From: Amycolatopsis sp. FDAARGOS 1241
GTDB lineage: Bacteria; Actinomycetota; Actinomycetes; Mycobacteriales; Pseudonocardiaceae
Assembly: GCF_016889705.1 (NCBI RefSeq)
Contig: NZ_CP069526.1
Span: 8,274,001 to 8,338,000 of the forward strand
Direction of reading: 5' to 3'
Length of the DNA: 64,000 bases
How positions within the stretch are numbered: the first letter of the stretch is position 1; each line of letters begins with the position of its first letter. Below are positions 18,669 to 30,030 of this stretch, piece after piece. The position numbers were made by a program, and so were the translations under genes. The notes below the pieces were generated by a model. That model made no database searches, was not told the DNA's origin, and worked only from the letters and a program-made list of their open reading frames with translations.

Positions 18669-18776
18669 CCGCGCCGCCGCCGCGACGGAACAAATGCCCG
18701 GCTGACCGAAGACGCAGCCGCCGCGGAAGACGTGTGCAGCACGGATTCAGCGGCGGCCGCGTGCGGAAGGGCGGGA

Positions 18777-20812
<2,036 letters not shown>

Positions 20813-20823
20813 TTCTGCGAGCG

Positions 20824-20860
20824 AACGGCCCTGGTGAGAGCCATCACCGGGGCCGTTTTT
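20824..20860 (+). terminator. Terminator after the DUF5319 gene
   Basis: A 14-base hairpin (arms 20824-20837 and 20844-20857, one mismatch) is followed by a run of five T at 20856-20860, the classical intrinsic form on the plus strand. Confidence 0.9.
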
Positions 20861-20875
20861 CGTGCGGAACGAGAA

Positions 20876-20902
20876 AACGCCCCGGCGGCGGGCCGGGGCG
20901 TT
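20876..20902 (-). terminator. Terminator after rsdA
   Basis: A perfect 10-base GC-rich inverted repeat (20876-20885 and 20893-20902) lies just beyond the rsdA stop. On the minus strand it is followed by TTTT. Confidence 0.85.
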
Positions 20903-20910
20903 CTGCCGAG

Positions 20911-21909
20911 CTAGGGGTTCGACGGCGAGATGTTCTGGCTGCCGCTGCCGCTGACGCCGCCGCTTTCCGCGGATTCGTTGGATTCGTTGCGGGGGCTGTT
21001 GCCGCTGCTGCCGCTGCCCGGATCGTTGCCCGTGGCGTCGGTGGGCGTGGTGGGCGGCGGCGAGGTGGCGCTCGTCGTGTCCGGCGGCGGTGGGGGCGGC
21101 AGCACCACGGTCGTCGTATCCGGCTGGCTGGTGCTGCCGGAGCCCGTACCGGGCAGGGACGTCGGCTGGCCCGAGGCCTGCTGCGACGCCGGGTTGTTGC
21201 CCGGGTTGCTGGCCGGCGGGGGCGTCGACGGGTTGTTCGACGGGGTCTGGCCCGTGGTCGGTGACGTCGGGCTGCCGAGCTGCGCGGCGAGCTGGCGGTG
21301 CTGCTCGATCAGCTGGTCGCGGTTCTCGTCGTCGGTGACCTGGTTCAGGGCGGCCTGCGCGTCGTCGAGCGCCTTGCGGGCGTCGGCGAGGCGGTTGTCG
21401 GCCAGCGCGAGGTTCGCCTTCTCGAGGTCGAGCTTCGCCGCAGCGGCGGCTTCGACCGAGCGGGCGTGGTCGGCGTAGAGGACCTTCGTGAGGCCCCAGA
21501 GGGTGTCGCCGGGCTGCGCGTCGCGCGCGGCAAGGCCGGTGCCGGTGAAGGCGATGGCGGCGGCCGCGCACGCGGCGGCGACCGGCACCAGGATGCGGCG
21601 CCGGCGGCTGCGGCCCGAGCGCTTGCGGGCGAGCGAGGCGGTTTTGACCGTGGTCACGGCGGTGTCGACGTCGACGAGCTCGGCGAGCGGCTCGCTGTCG
21701 ATGTCGCGGCGCCACGCGAGCAGCAGGGCGTTGAGCTCCTGGTCGCCGAGGCCGTCGGCGATCGCCGGGTCGGTGCCGCCGAGTGCGTCGAGCAGCGCGT
21801 CGTCGGCCTGGATGGCCGTGAGGTCACCGTCGGCCTCCGCCTCGAAGGCGGTCATGCCGCTCGCGAACGCGTTCGGCGACAGGTCACGATCGTCGTCGTG
21901 ATCGCTCAC
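20911..21909 (-). CDS. rsdA: Anti-sigma factor RsdA-like membrane protein
   Basis: A 332-residue membrane-anchored anti-sigma factor. The first 95 residues are acidic and helical, with the sigma-binding WRRDIDSEPLAELVD; this matches the mycobacterial RsdA/Rv3413c N-terminal domain. One transmembrane helix (about 105-128) follows a basic RSRRRR stop, then a coiled-coil (LDLEKANLALADNRL, about 155-210). The outer part is a long Ser/Thr/Pro/Gly tail. It is predicted to hold SigD inactive at the membrane until an outside signal triggers proteolysis. GTG 21909 directly abuts the sigD stop. Confidence 0.9.
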   Translation of the reverse strand: MSDHDDDRDLSPNAFASGMTAFEAEADGDLTAIQADDALLDALGGTDPAIADGLGDQELNALLLAWRRDIDSEPLAELVDVDTAVTTVKTASLARKRSGRSRRRRILVPVAAACAAAAIAFTGTGLAARDAQPGDTLWGLTKVLYADHARSVEAAAAAKLDLEKANLALADNRLADARKALDDAQAALNQVTDDENRDQLIEQHRQLAAQLGSPTSPTTGQTPSNNPSTPPPASNPGNNPASQQASGQPTSLPGTGSGSTSQPDTTTVVLPPPPPPDTTSATSPPPTTPTDATGNDPGSGSSGNSPRNESNESAESGGVSGSGSQNISPSNP

Positions 21910-22491
21910 TCAGATCACCTCCTCGGCGGCGAGCACCTTACGCAAGCGCGCAAGCGCCCGGTGCTGGGCCACCCGGACCGCGCCCGGAGTCGACCCCACA
22001 GCCTCGGCGGTCTCCTCCGCCGAGAGCCCGACCACGACCCGCAGCACGACGATCTCGCGCTGCTTGTCCGGGAGCACCTGCAACAGCTGAGCCATCCGCT
22101 CGTTCAGCTCACCCTGCAGCGCGCGCTGTTCGGGACCGACACCGCCCTCGACCTCGTCGGGGACCTCGGCGACCGGTTCCGCACGGTTGCGGGCCGCCGC
22201 GCGGTGCGCGTCGGCGACCTTGTGCTGGGCGATTCCGTAGACGAAAGCCAGGAACGGGCGGCCTTGTTCACGGTACGAAGGCAATGCCGTGAGCACCGCG
22301 AGACACACCTCCTGCGCAACATCGTCTGCCGAAGCGAACGAACGCTCCTGCCTGCCAACTCGAGCGCGGCAATACCGCACTACCAGGGGGCGGATGGCCG
22401 CCAGCAGCCGATCGACTGCCTGGGGGTCTCCCTCCACAGCAGCGGCGACCGGCTCATCCAATCCGTCCCCCACATTGGCCATCGCAGACAA
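21910..22491 (-). CDS. sigD: ECF-type sigma factor SigD (ShbA-like)
   Basis: A 193-residue sigma factor with region 2 (AIRPLVVRYCRARV to SADDVAQEVCLAVLTAL, about 32-80; YGIAQHKVADAHR) and region 4 (LPDKQREIVVLRVVVGLSAEETAEAVG, about 140-190). It matches mycobacterial SigD and Streptomyces ShbA, both found near guaB and the bldM/whiD genes. ShbA drives expression of the principal sigma factor, and SigD controls lipid and stationary-phase genes. It is cotranscribed with rsdA. The start is ATG 22491 or ATG 22482. Confidence 0.92.
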   Translation of the reverse strand: MSAMANVGDGLDEPVAAAVEGDPQAVDRLLAAIRPLVVRYCRARVGRQERSFASADDVAQEVCLAVLTALPSYREQGRPFLAFVYGIAQHKVADAHRAAARNRAEPVAEVPDEVEGGVGPEQRALQGELNERMAQLLQVLPDKQREIVVLRVVVGLSAEETAEAVGSTPGAVRVAQHRALARLRKVLAAEEVI

Positions 22492-22874
22492 CAGTCCCAG
22501 TGTTACGTGTAGGCGTGCAAAGAATCCGGCGCGTGGTCATCGTGCCCCCGCCCGCCGGTGACAGTTACCGTACCGTCGGCTACTTCGCCGACAACCGCCA
22601 GAGGTGGCCTCCGGCATGCCGCGGTTGCTCCACCTTCAAGGACGCGTGAACTCGCCAAAAGTTCAACGACCGGCTGACCAGCGGGGTACGGATCGCTCCG
22701 CGGGCGGCCGGCGCCTTCTGCTGCGTGCCCGAGCGGCGGGGACGAAGGTGACGAACGTGACCGGTGACACAGGTACGGGCCAGGGCGGAACCCTGGCCCG
22801 TCGTCACCGTGGCGTCAGATCGGACAACCTGTCACGCGGAGCGTGAAACGTGCTTTCGGAGGTTCGGAAAAGGT
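22492..22874. other. Intergenic region between sigD and bldM
   Basis: A 383-base gap that must hold the sigD promoter on the minus strand. No convincing gene is seen; the short open frames lack coding bias. It contains the bldM hairpin at 22775-22801 and a small inverted repeat TGAAC-N9-GTTCA around 22648-22666 of uncertain meaning. Confidence 0.5.
22775..22801 (-). terminator. Hairpin downstream of bldM
   Basis: A perfect 11-base inverted repeat (22775-22785 and 22791-22801) with loop CGGAA lies 74 bases past the bldM stop, flanked by a second complementary pair GGTGAC/GTCACC. It lacks a T-run but is well placed to end bldM transcripts. Confidence 0.7.
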
Positions 22875-23471
22875 TCAGGACACCAGTCCGCGGCGGAAGC
22901 CGTGGGCGACGGCCTGGGCGCGGTCGCGGACGCCGAGCTTGCGGAACAGCCGGCGCGCGTGCGTCTTCACGGTGTCCTCGGACAGGTACAGCTCGCGGCC
23001 GATCTGACCGTTGCTCTTGCCCTGGCTCATGCCGCGCAGCACCTGCAGCTCGCGCTCGGTGAGCTGCACACCCGGGTCGGACGGCTGGCGCGGAGCCGGC
23101 ACCGAGGTGCTGGCGAGGGTGTGGGCGAGCGCGGCGACGAGCTCGGGCCGCGACGCGTCCCAGCGCAGGTAGCCGCGGGCGCCGCCGGCGATGGCGGCGG
23201 CGATGCTGCCGGCGTCGTCGGGCGCGCCGAAGACGATGACGTTCGCCTGGGGGTTCGCGGAGACGAGCCGGCGAGTGGCTTCGACGCCCGTCGGGACCGC
23301 TCGCTGCGTCCCGACCAGCACGACGTCGACCGGCTGACGGGTGTACCGGGCCAGCAGCTCGTCACCGTGTGCTACACAGTCGATGCGACTGACCCCTGGG
23401 ACCGCGGACATCACACGGGTGAGCCCTTCGCGGACACTGCGTCGGTCGTCGCAGATCAAGACCGTCGTCAC
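22875..23471 (-). CDS. bldM: BldM-like atypical response regulator with degenerate receiver
   Basis: A 198-residue regulator. The LuxR-type C-terminus (LTERELQVLRGMSQGKSN to LFRKLGVRDRAQAVAHGFRRGLV) closely matches Streptomyces BldM, which also lies between sigma gene shbA and whiD. BldM controls developmental genes, partly as a heterodimer with WhiI. The receiver keeps the acidic pair Asp8-Asp9 but has Gly54 where the phospho-acceptor Asp should be (VVLVGTQ), and Trp in place of the conserved Lys (GYLRWDAS). Phosphorylation is therefore unlikely. The start ATG 23471 follows GGAAGGAAA. Confidence 0.88.
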   Translation of the reverse strand: MTTVLICDDRRSVREGLTRVMSAVPGVSRIDCVAHGDELLARYTRQPVDVVLVGTQRAVPTGVEATRRLVSANPQANVIVFGAPDDAGSIAAAIAGGARGYLRWDASRPELVAALAHTLASTSVPAPRQPSDPGVQLTERELQVLRGMSQGKSNGQIGRELYLSEDTVKTHARRLFRKLGVRDRAQAVAHGFRRGLVS

Positions 23472-23603
23472 GGGGTTTCCTTCCTGCAGCCGGGTGACAT
23501 TCCACTTCCCCTATCGGACGCTTTAGCCCGAACCTTGACACGATCCGGTGGCTTTTTTTGAAGTTTCTTAGCCCGGATGCCGGAACGGCGGTTTCCAGGA
23601 GGC

Positions 23604-24548
23604 TCAACCCGGCCCCGTGGGTACCCACGGCGATTCAAGTGCGATCCGCATCACGCAAGGATCTGCGCGTCGTAACACTGCGTGCAACACTTCGCGGCTT
23701 CTGAATCGATACTTCTCGGCGTGTCCAGCCCCCAGATCGGCCGCGACACGCGTCGCCACCCAAATAAGTGAATTTAGTTCGTATTTCTCGGCGTCGATGG
23801 CGGCATTTGTGACGACATCGATAGCCCAGGCCCGTTCCGCCGGATCACCGGCGGTCGCGAGCGCCACTCCGAGCACGATGTCGGATTTCACGATGTGCCG
23901 GCGCGAGCCGCGGGCGCGAGCCGCTTCCACAGCTCGCCGCGCGGGCGCCACGGCCTCGCGCGGCCGGCCGGCGGCCAGTTCGATCTCTGCGCCGACCCAG
24001 CCGCCGCGGACGGTCGCGCGCCACCGGTCGTCGGCCTGGGCCGCCCGGGCGGCGAACCGGCGCGCGGCGGCGAGGCGGCCGAGGGCGAGGTTGTCGGCGG
24101 CGAGGCCGAGGAGGGCGTCGGCCCGGGCGCCGGTGGCGTCGAGGCCGTCGGGATCGGCGGTGCCGTCGGGATCGTCGCCCGGGAGGAGCTTGGGCGTTTC
24201 CACGCCGACCTGGGCATCGACGCCGGGCGGACCGGTGCGGGTCGGGCCTTCCGCAGGGTTCGCGAGCATGGACAGGGCCGCGCCGTCGAGTGCGCGGGCC
24301 GCGACGTGACCGCCGAGCTGGCGGCGGTGGGACGCGAGCGTGCTGGCCGCCAGCGAGGCCGGCACGGGGTCGCCGCCGCGGCGCAGGCCGGCCAGTGCCG
24401 TGGTCGCGGCGGCATAACGGCCCTGGCCGCCAAGCACGATCGCAGCCAACAGCCGCTGCCGCGGCGGTGCCCAGCGTGGCGCCGTGACCGGCTCCGGCGG
24501 TGGGATGAGGTCACCGAACGCGAGCTCGGCGAGCGTGGACTCCTGCAT
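23604..24548 (-). CDS. Helical-repeat (TPR-like) protein of unknown function
   Basis: A 314-residue Ala/Arg-rich protein of paired helices, with repeats such as LLGLAADNLALGRLAAARRFAARAAQ and AEIELAAGRPREAVAPARRAVEAA that look TPR-like (about 130-230). It occupies the place of M. tuberculosis Rv3415c, between sigD and whiB3. A scaffold or partner role for the surrounding regulators is possible but unproven. ATG 24548 lies ten bases after the MerR gene, so they share an operon. AT-richer codons near the C-terminus (AEKYELNSLIW) contrast with the rest. Confidence 0.8.
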   Translation of the reverse strand: MQESTLAELAFGDLIPPPEPVTAPRWAPPRQRLLAAIVLGGQGRYAAATTALAGLRRGGDPVPASLAASTLASHRRQLGGHVAARALDGAALSMLANPAEGPTRTGPPGVDAQVGVETPKLLPGDDPDGTADPDGLDATGARADALLGLAADNLALGRLAAARRFAARAAQADDRWRATVRGGWVGAEIELAAGRPREAVAPARRAVEAARARGSRRHIVKSDIVLGVALATAGDPAERAWAIDVVTNAAIDAEKYELNSLIWVATRVAADLGAGHAEKYRFRSREVLHAVLRRADPCVMRIALESPWVPTGPG

Positions 24549-24557
24549 GGGACCTTT

Positions 24558-25499
24558 TTAGCGTCCCGCTCCGACAAGAACGTGCTCGACGCGGTCGGCG
24601 GCGGCGGGCAGGTCGGCGAGCAGCTCCACCTTGCCGGGCAGCACGGCGGGATCCCAGCCGGGCCCGCACGCGAACAGGCGGCTGCGCTGACGACCGCGGG
24701 ACACGCGCGCGAACAGCCGCGGGTCCGCACCCGCGCGGCGGTGGGCCCACAGCACGACGGCGGCGGGCGCGCTGCGCCGCACCGCAACCGCCAGCACCTC
24801 CGCCGGCAGCGGGACACCGAACAGCTGCGCCCCGATCCGGCGGCCCGCCAGCGCGGCGGTCAGTGCGTAGACGGGCATGGTGTCGCGTTCATCCGGTACG
24901 CAGGCGACCAGTACGGGCCGCAGGTTACGGGGCACGTCGAGCACGGGCGTCGAGCGCACGAGCGCCGCGTACACGCACTCGGCGAGCAGGTACTCGACCT
25001 CGGCACCGGCGCTGACGCCGCGCCAGCGCGCGCCGAGCGCCGTGAGCACGGGTTCGATCACGCCGGACCAGGCCGGGAGCACGCCCAGTTCGGCGAGCGC
25101 TTCGGCGAGCATGCGCTGGACGGCACCGACGTCCATGGCCAGCGCGGCCGTGCTCAGCCGGCGCGCCAGGCGGGTCGGGACCTCCCCGTCGTCCGGCGCG
25201 GGCTCCGGCGGCGCGGCGGGTTCTTCAACGCGTGGCTCGCCGTCCGTGCGCGGCAGCTGTTCGAGCGCGTAACGGGCGGCTTCGGCGGTCGAGGCGCCGC
25301 GCAGCAGGGCGCGTTGCATGAGTTCGAGGCGGTCGATGTCGGAGCTGCCGTAGCGGCGGTGGCGGCCGTCGGTGTGCCGGCTGGGGCCGAGGCCGTAGCG
25401 GCGGTCCCAGGTTCGCAGGGTCGACGGGGCGACCCCGAGCCGGCGAGCGACCGAGGCCACCGGCAGGGTGGGTTCTCCTTCACGCGTTCCGGATCCCAC
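24558..25499 (-). CDS. MerR-family regulator with a B12-binding-like domain lacking its ligands
   Basis: A MerR winged helix is seen at the start (SVARRLGVAPSTLRTWDRRYGLGPS), followed by a CarH/LitR-like helical bundle and Rossmann fold (about 110-310). CarH binds cobalamin through W-x9-E-H and E-x-H. Here these read W-x9-E-Y (RWRGVSAGAEVEY) and E-R-D (PDERDTMP), so both His are gone and B12 binding is improbable. The GTG at 25499 is a likely start; an ATG at 25607 adds 36 odd residues. The gene is divergent from whiB and cotranscribed with the helical-repeat gene. The signal is unknown. Confidence 0.85.
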   Translation of the reverse strand: MGSGTREGEPTLPVASVARRLGVAPSTLRTWDRRYGLGPSRHTDGRHRRYGSSDIDRLELMQRALLRGASTAEAARYALEQLPRTDGEPRVEEPAAPPEPAPDDGEVPTRLARRLSTAALAMDVGAVQRMLAEALAELGVLPAWSGVIEPVLTALGARWRGVSAGAEVEYLLAECVYAALVRSTPVLDVPRNLRPVLVACVPDERDTMPVYALTAALAGRRIGAQLFGVPLPAEVLAVAVRRSAPAAVVLWAHRRAGADPRLFARVSRGRQRSRLFACGPGWDPAVLPGKVELLADLPAAADRVEHVLVGAGR

Positions 25500-25708
25500 C
25501 CGGCCCAATATCCAGGGCCTCGACGGTGACGGCAACCGGAGCCAAAACCCCTGCTCACCAATCCGGGGGATGCCTAACGGCTGAATCGTCCCGAAGCTCT
25601 TGAACAACCTTTGGCGCGCTTCTAACGTTACCGCCGTTGCACCGAATGGAGTATCGGCACCACAGCAGAGCAGCTAATGGCATCGACCGGATGACGGAGG
25701 CGGTCAGG

Positions 25709-26005
25709 ATGGCAGACACGCGCAGGCTCCCCGGCCCCAATGCGGACATGTGGGACTGGCAGCTGGAGGGGTCGTGCCGGGGGATGGACAGTGCGGCGTT
25801 CTTTCACCCGGACGGCGAGCGGGGGCCGGCGAGGGCACGTCGCGAGGCCAGGGCCAAGGCGGTCTGCCTGGCCTGCCCGGTGCTGGACATGTGCCGCCGG
25901 CACGCGCTGGCCGTGCACGAGCCCTACGGGATCTGGGGCGGCCTGTCGGAATCCGAGCGCGAGAACCTGATCAAGCAGGACAAGCGAGCACTGAGCATGA
26001 CCTGA
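25709..26005 (+). CDS. whiB3: WhiB-family iron-sulfur regulator (WhiB3/WhiD type)
   Basis: A 98-residue WhiB protein. Cys23, Cys53, Cys56 and Cys62 are the four ligands of a [4Fe-4S] cluster (C-x29-C-x2-C-x5-C). GIWGG at about 74-78 is the beta-turn and SESERENL follows; MDSAAFFHPDGERG is typical. It matches M. tuberculosis WhiB3 and Streptomyces WhiD in sequence and place. WhiB3 senses NO, O2 and redox; WhiD is needed for spore maturation. WhiB proteins bind sigma region 4. ATG 25709 follows AGGAT and fits WhiB3 length; ATG 25691 is possible. Confidence 0.95.
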   Translation: MADTRRLPGPNADMWDWQLEGSCRGMDSAAFFHPDGERGPARARREARAKAVCLACPVLDMCRRHALAVHEPYGIWGGLSESERENLIKQDKRALSMT

Positions 26006-26012
26006 GCGGTTG

Positions 26013-26672
26013 TCACGACTTTGCCGGGGCGGTGTCCGATGTGGACACCGCCCCGGTGTCGTTTTCGGGGTTTTCGGGCTTTCCGGGCCACGAAGCGAGC
26101 GCGGCGTCGATGACCGCCGTGAGCTCGGGCAGGCCGGCGCCGTCACGGGCCTGCACGGACAGGCCGAACAGGACGGTCGAGAAGAAGCCGCCGAGCGCGT
26201 CGACGTCCGTGCCCTCGGGCAGTTCGCCGGCTTCGAGGCCGCGGCGCAGGCGCGTGCGGATCAGCTCCCGGACGAGATCGCGAGCCTCGCCGAGGTGCTC
26301 GCGCACGGACCGGTTGGCGGGCGCGCAGTTCGTGGCGGCGAGGACGACCATGCAGCCCGAGGGGTGCGCGGATTCGACGTACACGCGGGCGTTGTCGCGC
26401 AGCATCGCTTCGATGGCCGCGCGGGCCGTCGGCTCCTCGGCGAGCGCACGGGCCGTATGGCTGCCGTACGTGGCGCTGTACTGCTCGACGGCCTCGCGGA
26501 ACAGGGCTTCTTTGCTGCCGAAGGCCGCGTACAGGCTGGGTGGGTTGATGCCCATCGCGCCGGTCAGGTCGGCGAGCGACGCGCCTTCGTAACCGCGCTC
26601 CCAGAACACGAACATGGCCGCGGTGAGCGCGCGTTCGCGATCGAACGCCCGGGGCCGGCCGCGCGGTGACAT
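26013..26672 (-). CDS. TetR/AcrR-family repressor
   Basis: A 219-residue regulator with an N-terminal TetR helix-turn-helix (AAMFVFWERGYEGASLADL to GINPPSLYAAFGSKEALF, about 15-60) and an alpha-helical ligand domain to about 195, then a low-complexity tail. The sequence GCMVVLAATNCAPAN is typical of the subgroup that represses a neighbouring oxidoreductase. It is divergent from the SDR gene, with a likely shared operator region at 26673-26764, so it probably represses that gene and itself. The ligand is unknown. The start is ATG 26672. Confidence 0.92.
   Translation of the reverse strand: MSPRGRPRAFDRERALTAAMFVFWERGYEGASLADLTGAMGINPPSLYAAFGSKEALFREAVEQYSATYGSHTARALAEEPTARAAIEAMLRDNARVYVESAHPSGCMVVLAATNCAPANRSVREHLGEARDLVRELIRTRLRRGLEAGELPEGTDVDALGGFFSTVLFGLSVQARDGAGLPELTAVIDAALASWPGKPENPENDTGAVSTSDTAPAKS
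26024..26065 (+). terminator. Terminator of whiB inside the 3' end of the convergent TetR gene
   Basis: A perfect 14-base inverted repeat (26024-26037 and 26043-26056) with T4 at 26062-26065. It begins 18 bases after the whiB stop but lies inside the last codons of the tetR-type gene on the other strand. Confidence 0.85.
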
Positions 26673-26764
26673 CGGCCACCTTCCTTAGCGAGCGATACAG
26701 AAAAACTTGACGAGGCGATCGTACGCCAGCTTTTATGTAGTCATCGATACAGAAAGGAGCCCTG
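26673..26764. promoter_or_regulatory. Divergent tetR/SDR control region with candidate operator
   Basis: An 11-base direct repeat CGATACAGAAA occurs at 26693-26703 and 26745-26755. The second copy overlaps an inverted repeat TGTA-N8-TACA at 26736-26751, a size typical of TetR operators. TTGACG at 26708 is a possible -35 for the SDR gene. GGAG at 26756-26759 is its ribosome-binding site. Binding is inferred. Confidence 0.5.
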
Positions 26765-27505
26765 ATGGGCAACCTCGACGGCAAGGTCGCGCTCGTGACG
26801 GGCGGCAGCCGTGGCATCGGCGCGGCGATCGCAAAGCGGCTGGCCGCGGACGGCGCCGACGTCGCGATCACCTACGAACGTGCGGCGGAGAGGGCCGCGA
26901 CCGTGGTCAAGGAGGTCGAGGCCCTCGGCCGGCGCGGCCTCGCCCTGCAGGCCGACGCGGCGGACGCCGGCGCGGTTTCGTCGGCAGTCGACCGCGTGGC
27001 CTTCGAGCTCGGCGGGCTCGACGTCCTCGTCAACAACGCCGGCGTGATGACGGCGACGCCCTTCGAATCGCTCTCGGTGGACGAGGTGGACCACATGCTG
27101 GCGGTCAACCTGCGGGCCGTCGTGGTCGCCACCCAGGCCGCCCTGCGCCACCTCCCCCGCGGCGGCCGCGTGATCTCGATCGGCAGCGACCTGGCCGAAC
27201 GCGTGCCGTTCCCGGGCGTGACCCTGTACTCCGCGACCAAGGCCGCCCTGGTCGGCCTGACGCGGGGCCTGGCGCGGGACCTCGGCCCGCGCGGCATCAC
27301 CGCCACCGTCGTCCACCCCGGTTCCACGGACACGGACATGAACCCCGCCGACGGGCCGGGCGCGGCCGGCCAGCTGCCGCACATCGCCCTGGGCCACTAC
27401 GCGGAAGCCGCCGACGTAGCCGCGACGGTGGCCCACGTGGCGGGCCCGGACGGCCGGTACCTGACAGGTAGTGCGATCACGGTGGACGGCGGATTCACGG
27501 CCTGA
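26765..27505 (+). CDS. Short-chain dehydrogenase/reductase
   Basis: A 246-residue classical SDR. It has the cofactor motif TGGSRGIG (about 12-19), NNAG (about 92), and the catalytic Ser-Tyr-Lys with SIGSD and YSATK (about 155), ending with SAITVDGGFTA. GGSRGIG with following residues fits NADP(H) preference, though this is not certain. It reduces a ketone or aldehyde or oxidises an alcohol; the substrate is unknown, and many TetR-linked SDRs handle xenobiotics. ATG 26765 has AAAGGAG ahead. Confidence 0.92.
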   Translation: MGNLDGKVALVTGGSRGIGAAIAKRLAADGADVAITYERAAERAATVVKEVEALGRRGLALQADAADAGAVSSAVDRVAFELGGLDVLVNNAGVMTATPFESLSVDEVDHMLAVNLRAVVVATQAALRHLPRGGRVISIGSDLAERVPFPGVTLYSATKAALVGLTRGLARDLGPRGITATVVHPGSTDTDMNPADGPGAAGQLPHIALGHYAEAADVAATVAHVAGPDGRYLTGSAITVDGGFTA

Positions 27506-27568
27506 CCCAGTGCTCTCGGGCAGTTCCCCGCGAGACAGAAACTCCCCGCCTCATGGAGGGGCCGCCCC

Positions 27569-27645
27569 CTCCCGTTCTACTCGCCGGCATCGACAAAATC
27601 GGCTGGCGAGAGGGGTTGTCCACAGCGTTCCGAAGTTGTGGGCAA
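27569..27645. repeat. Dispersed repeat with inverted DnaA-box-like pair, copy A
   Basis: This segment aligns with 51502-51581. Both contain CGACAA[A/G]ATCGG, then TTGTCCACA exactly 25 bases later, and AGTTGTGG at the same further spacing. TTGTCCACA at 27616-27624 equals the actinobacterial DnaA box; TGTGGGCAA at 27637-27645 is a near-inverse box. Function unknown. Confidence 0.65.
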
Positions 27646-27724
27646 CTTGGCAGGCGGGCGATCGGCCTGCGACTGGCGCTCGGTCTGACAGCCACAAGCG
27701 GATCGGCCGAGCAGCACACTCGGC

Positions 27725-27851
27725 AACGAAAGCCGACCGACCACGCAACAAACCCATCGGACCAACGAGAAACGGGGCGGCACTACCGAACGAAAGCCGA
27801 CCCGGCCACGCAACAACCACGGCACGAACGAGAAGCGGGGCGGCACTCCCG
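27725..27851. repeat. Two-copy tandem repeat of about 63 bases
   Basis: Copies begin AACGAAAGCCGACC at 27725 and 27789 and both include GCAACAA and CGGGGCGGCACT. The second copy supplies one arm of the groEL terminator; the first copy has no partner arm. Confidence 0.7.
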
Positions 27852-27871
27852 AAGGAGTACCGCCCCGCTTC
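27832..27871 (-). terminator. groEL terminator
   Basis: An 18-base stem (27832-27849 with 27854-27871, one mismatch) with loop CGAA lies 16 bases beyond the groEL stop. Confidence 0.85.
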
Positions 27872-27886
27872 CGTACTGGAAGAAAC

Positions 27887-29584
<1,698 letters not shown>

Positions 29585-29604
29585 TCATGCGCTGCGAGCG
29601 GTCG

Positions 29605-29898
29605 TCAGTTGATGACGGCCAGCACGTCGCGGGCGGAGAGGATCAGGTAGTCCTCACCGTTGTACTTGACCTCGGTGCCGCCGTACTTGGAGTAGATGAC
29701 GACATCGCCCACGGCCACGTCGAGCGGCACGCGGTTGCCCTTGTCGTCGATCCGGCCCGGGCCCACGGCCAGGACCTTGCCCTCCTGGGGCTTTTCCTTC
29801 GCGGTGTCGGGGATGACGAGGCCGGAAGCGGTCGTCTCCTCGGCCTCGCTCGTCTGGACAACGATCTTGTCCTCGAGCGGCTTGATGTTCACGCTCAC
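29605..29898 (-). CDS. groES: 10 kDa co-chaperonin GroES
   Basis: A 97-residue GroES that caps the GroEL ring. [14 protein letters not shown] starts the fold. The mobile loop is [20 protein letters not shown], with [16 protein letters not shown] near the end. GTG 29898 follows GGAGG by eight bases and gives exactly the normal length. A longer in-frame ATG at 29955 adds a non-conserved stretch. It is the first gene of the groES-groEL operon, regulated by HrcA through the CIRCE site upstream. Confidence 0.97.
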   Translation of the reverse strand: MSVNIKPLEDKIVVQTSEAEETTASGLVIPDTAKEKPQEGKVLAVGPGRIDDKGNRVPLDVAVGDVVIYSKYGGTEVKYNGEDYLILSARDVLAVIN

Positions 29899-29995
29899 CG
29901 GGTTGACCTCCACGGTCGTCGAAAGCGTCGGCAGGATGACTACGGCTCCTACCACCCCCGCCGTCGCGGGTGCCGGGCGTGTTCGGGCCGTTCGA

Positions 29996-30030
29996 TTAGC
30001 ACTCTAGCCATGGGAGTGCCAGCTTTGCAA
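29996..30030 (-). promoter_or_regulatory. CIRCE operator overlapping the groES promoter
   Basis: TTAGCACTC at 29996-30004, nine bases, then GAGTGCCAG at 30014-30022: the HrcA-binding CIRCE, with two changes in one arm. On the minus strand TTGCAA (30030-30025) and TAGAGT (30006-30001) form a -35/-10 pair 18 bases apart overlapping it, so HrcA should block polymerase until heat shock. Confidence 0.9.

Larger units (their letters stand above)
27506..27886. other. Gene-poor gap between the SDR gene and groEL
   Basis: A 381-base region without a credible gene; open frames here disagree with codon bias. It contains a dispersed repeat (27569-27645), a two-copy tandem repeat (27725-27851) and the groEL terminator. 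Confidence 0.6.

Noticed and set aside
22580..22807. Minus-strand small gene between sigD and bldM
   Set aside because: It contains the hairpin at 22775-22801 and lacks coding bias; regulatory or terminator sequence is more likely.
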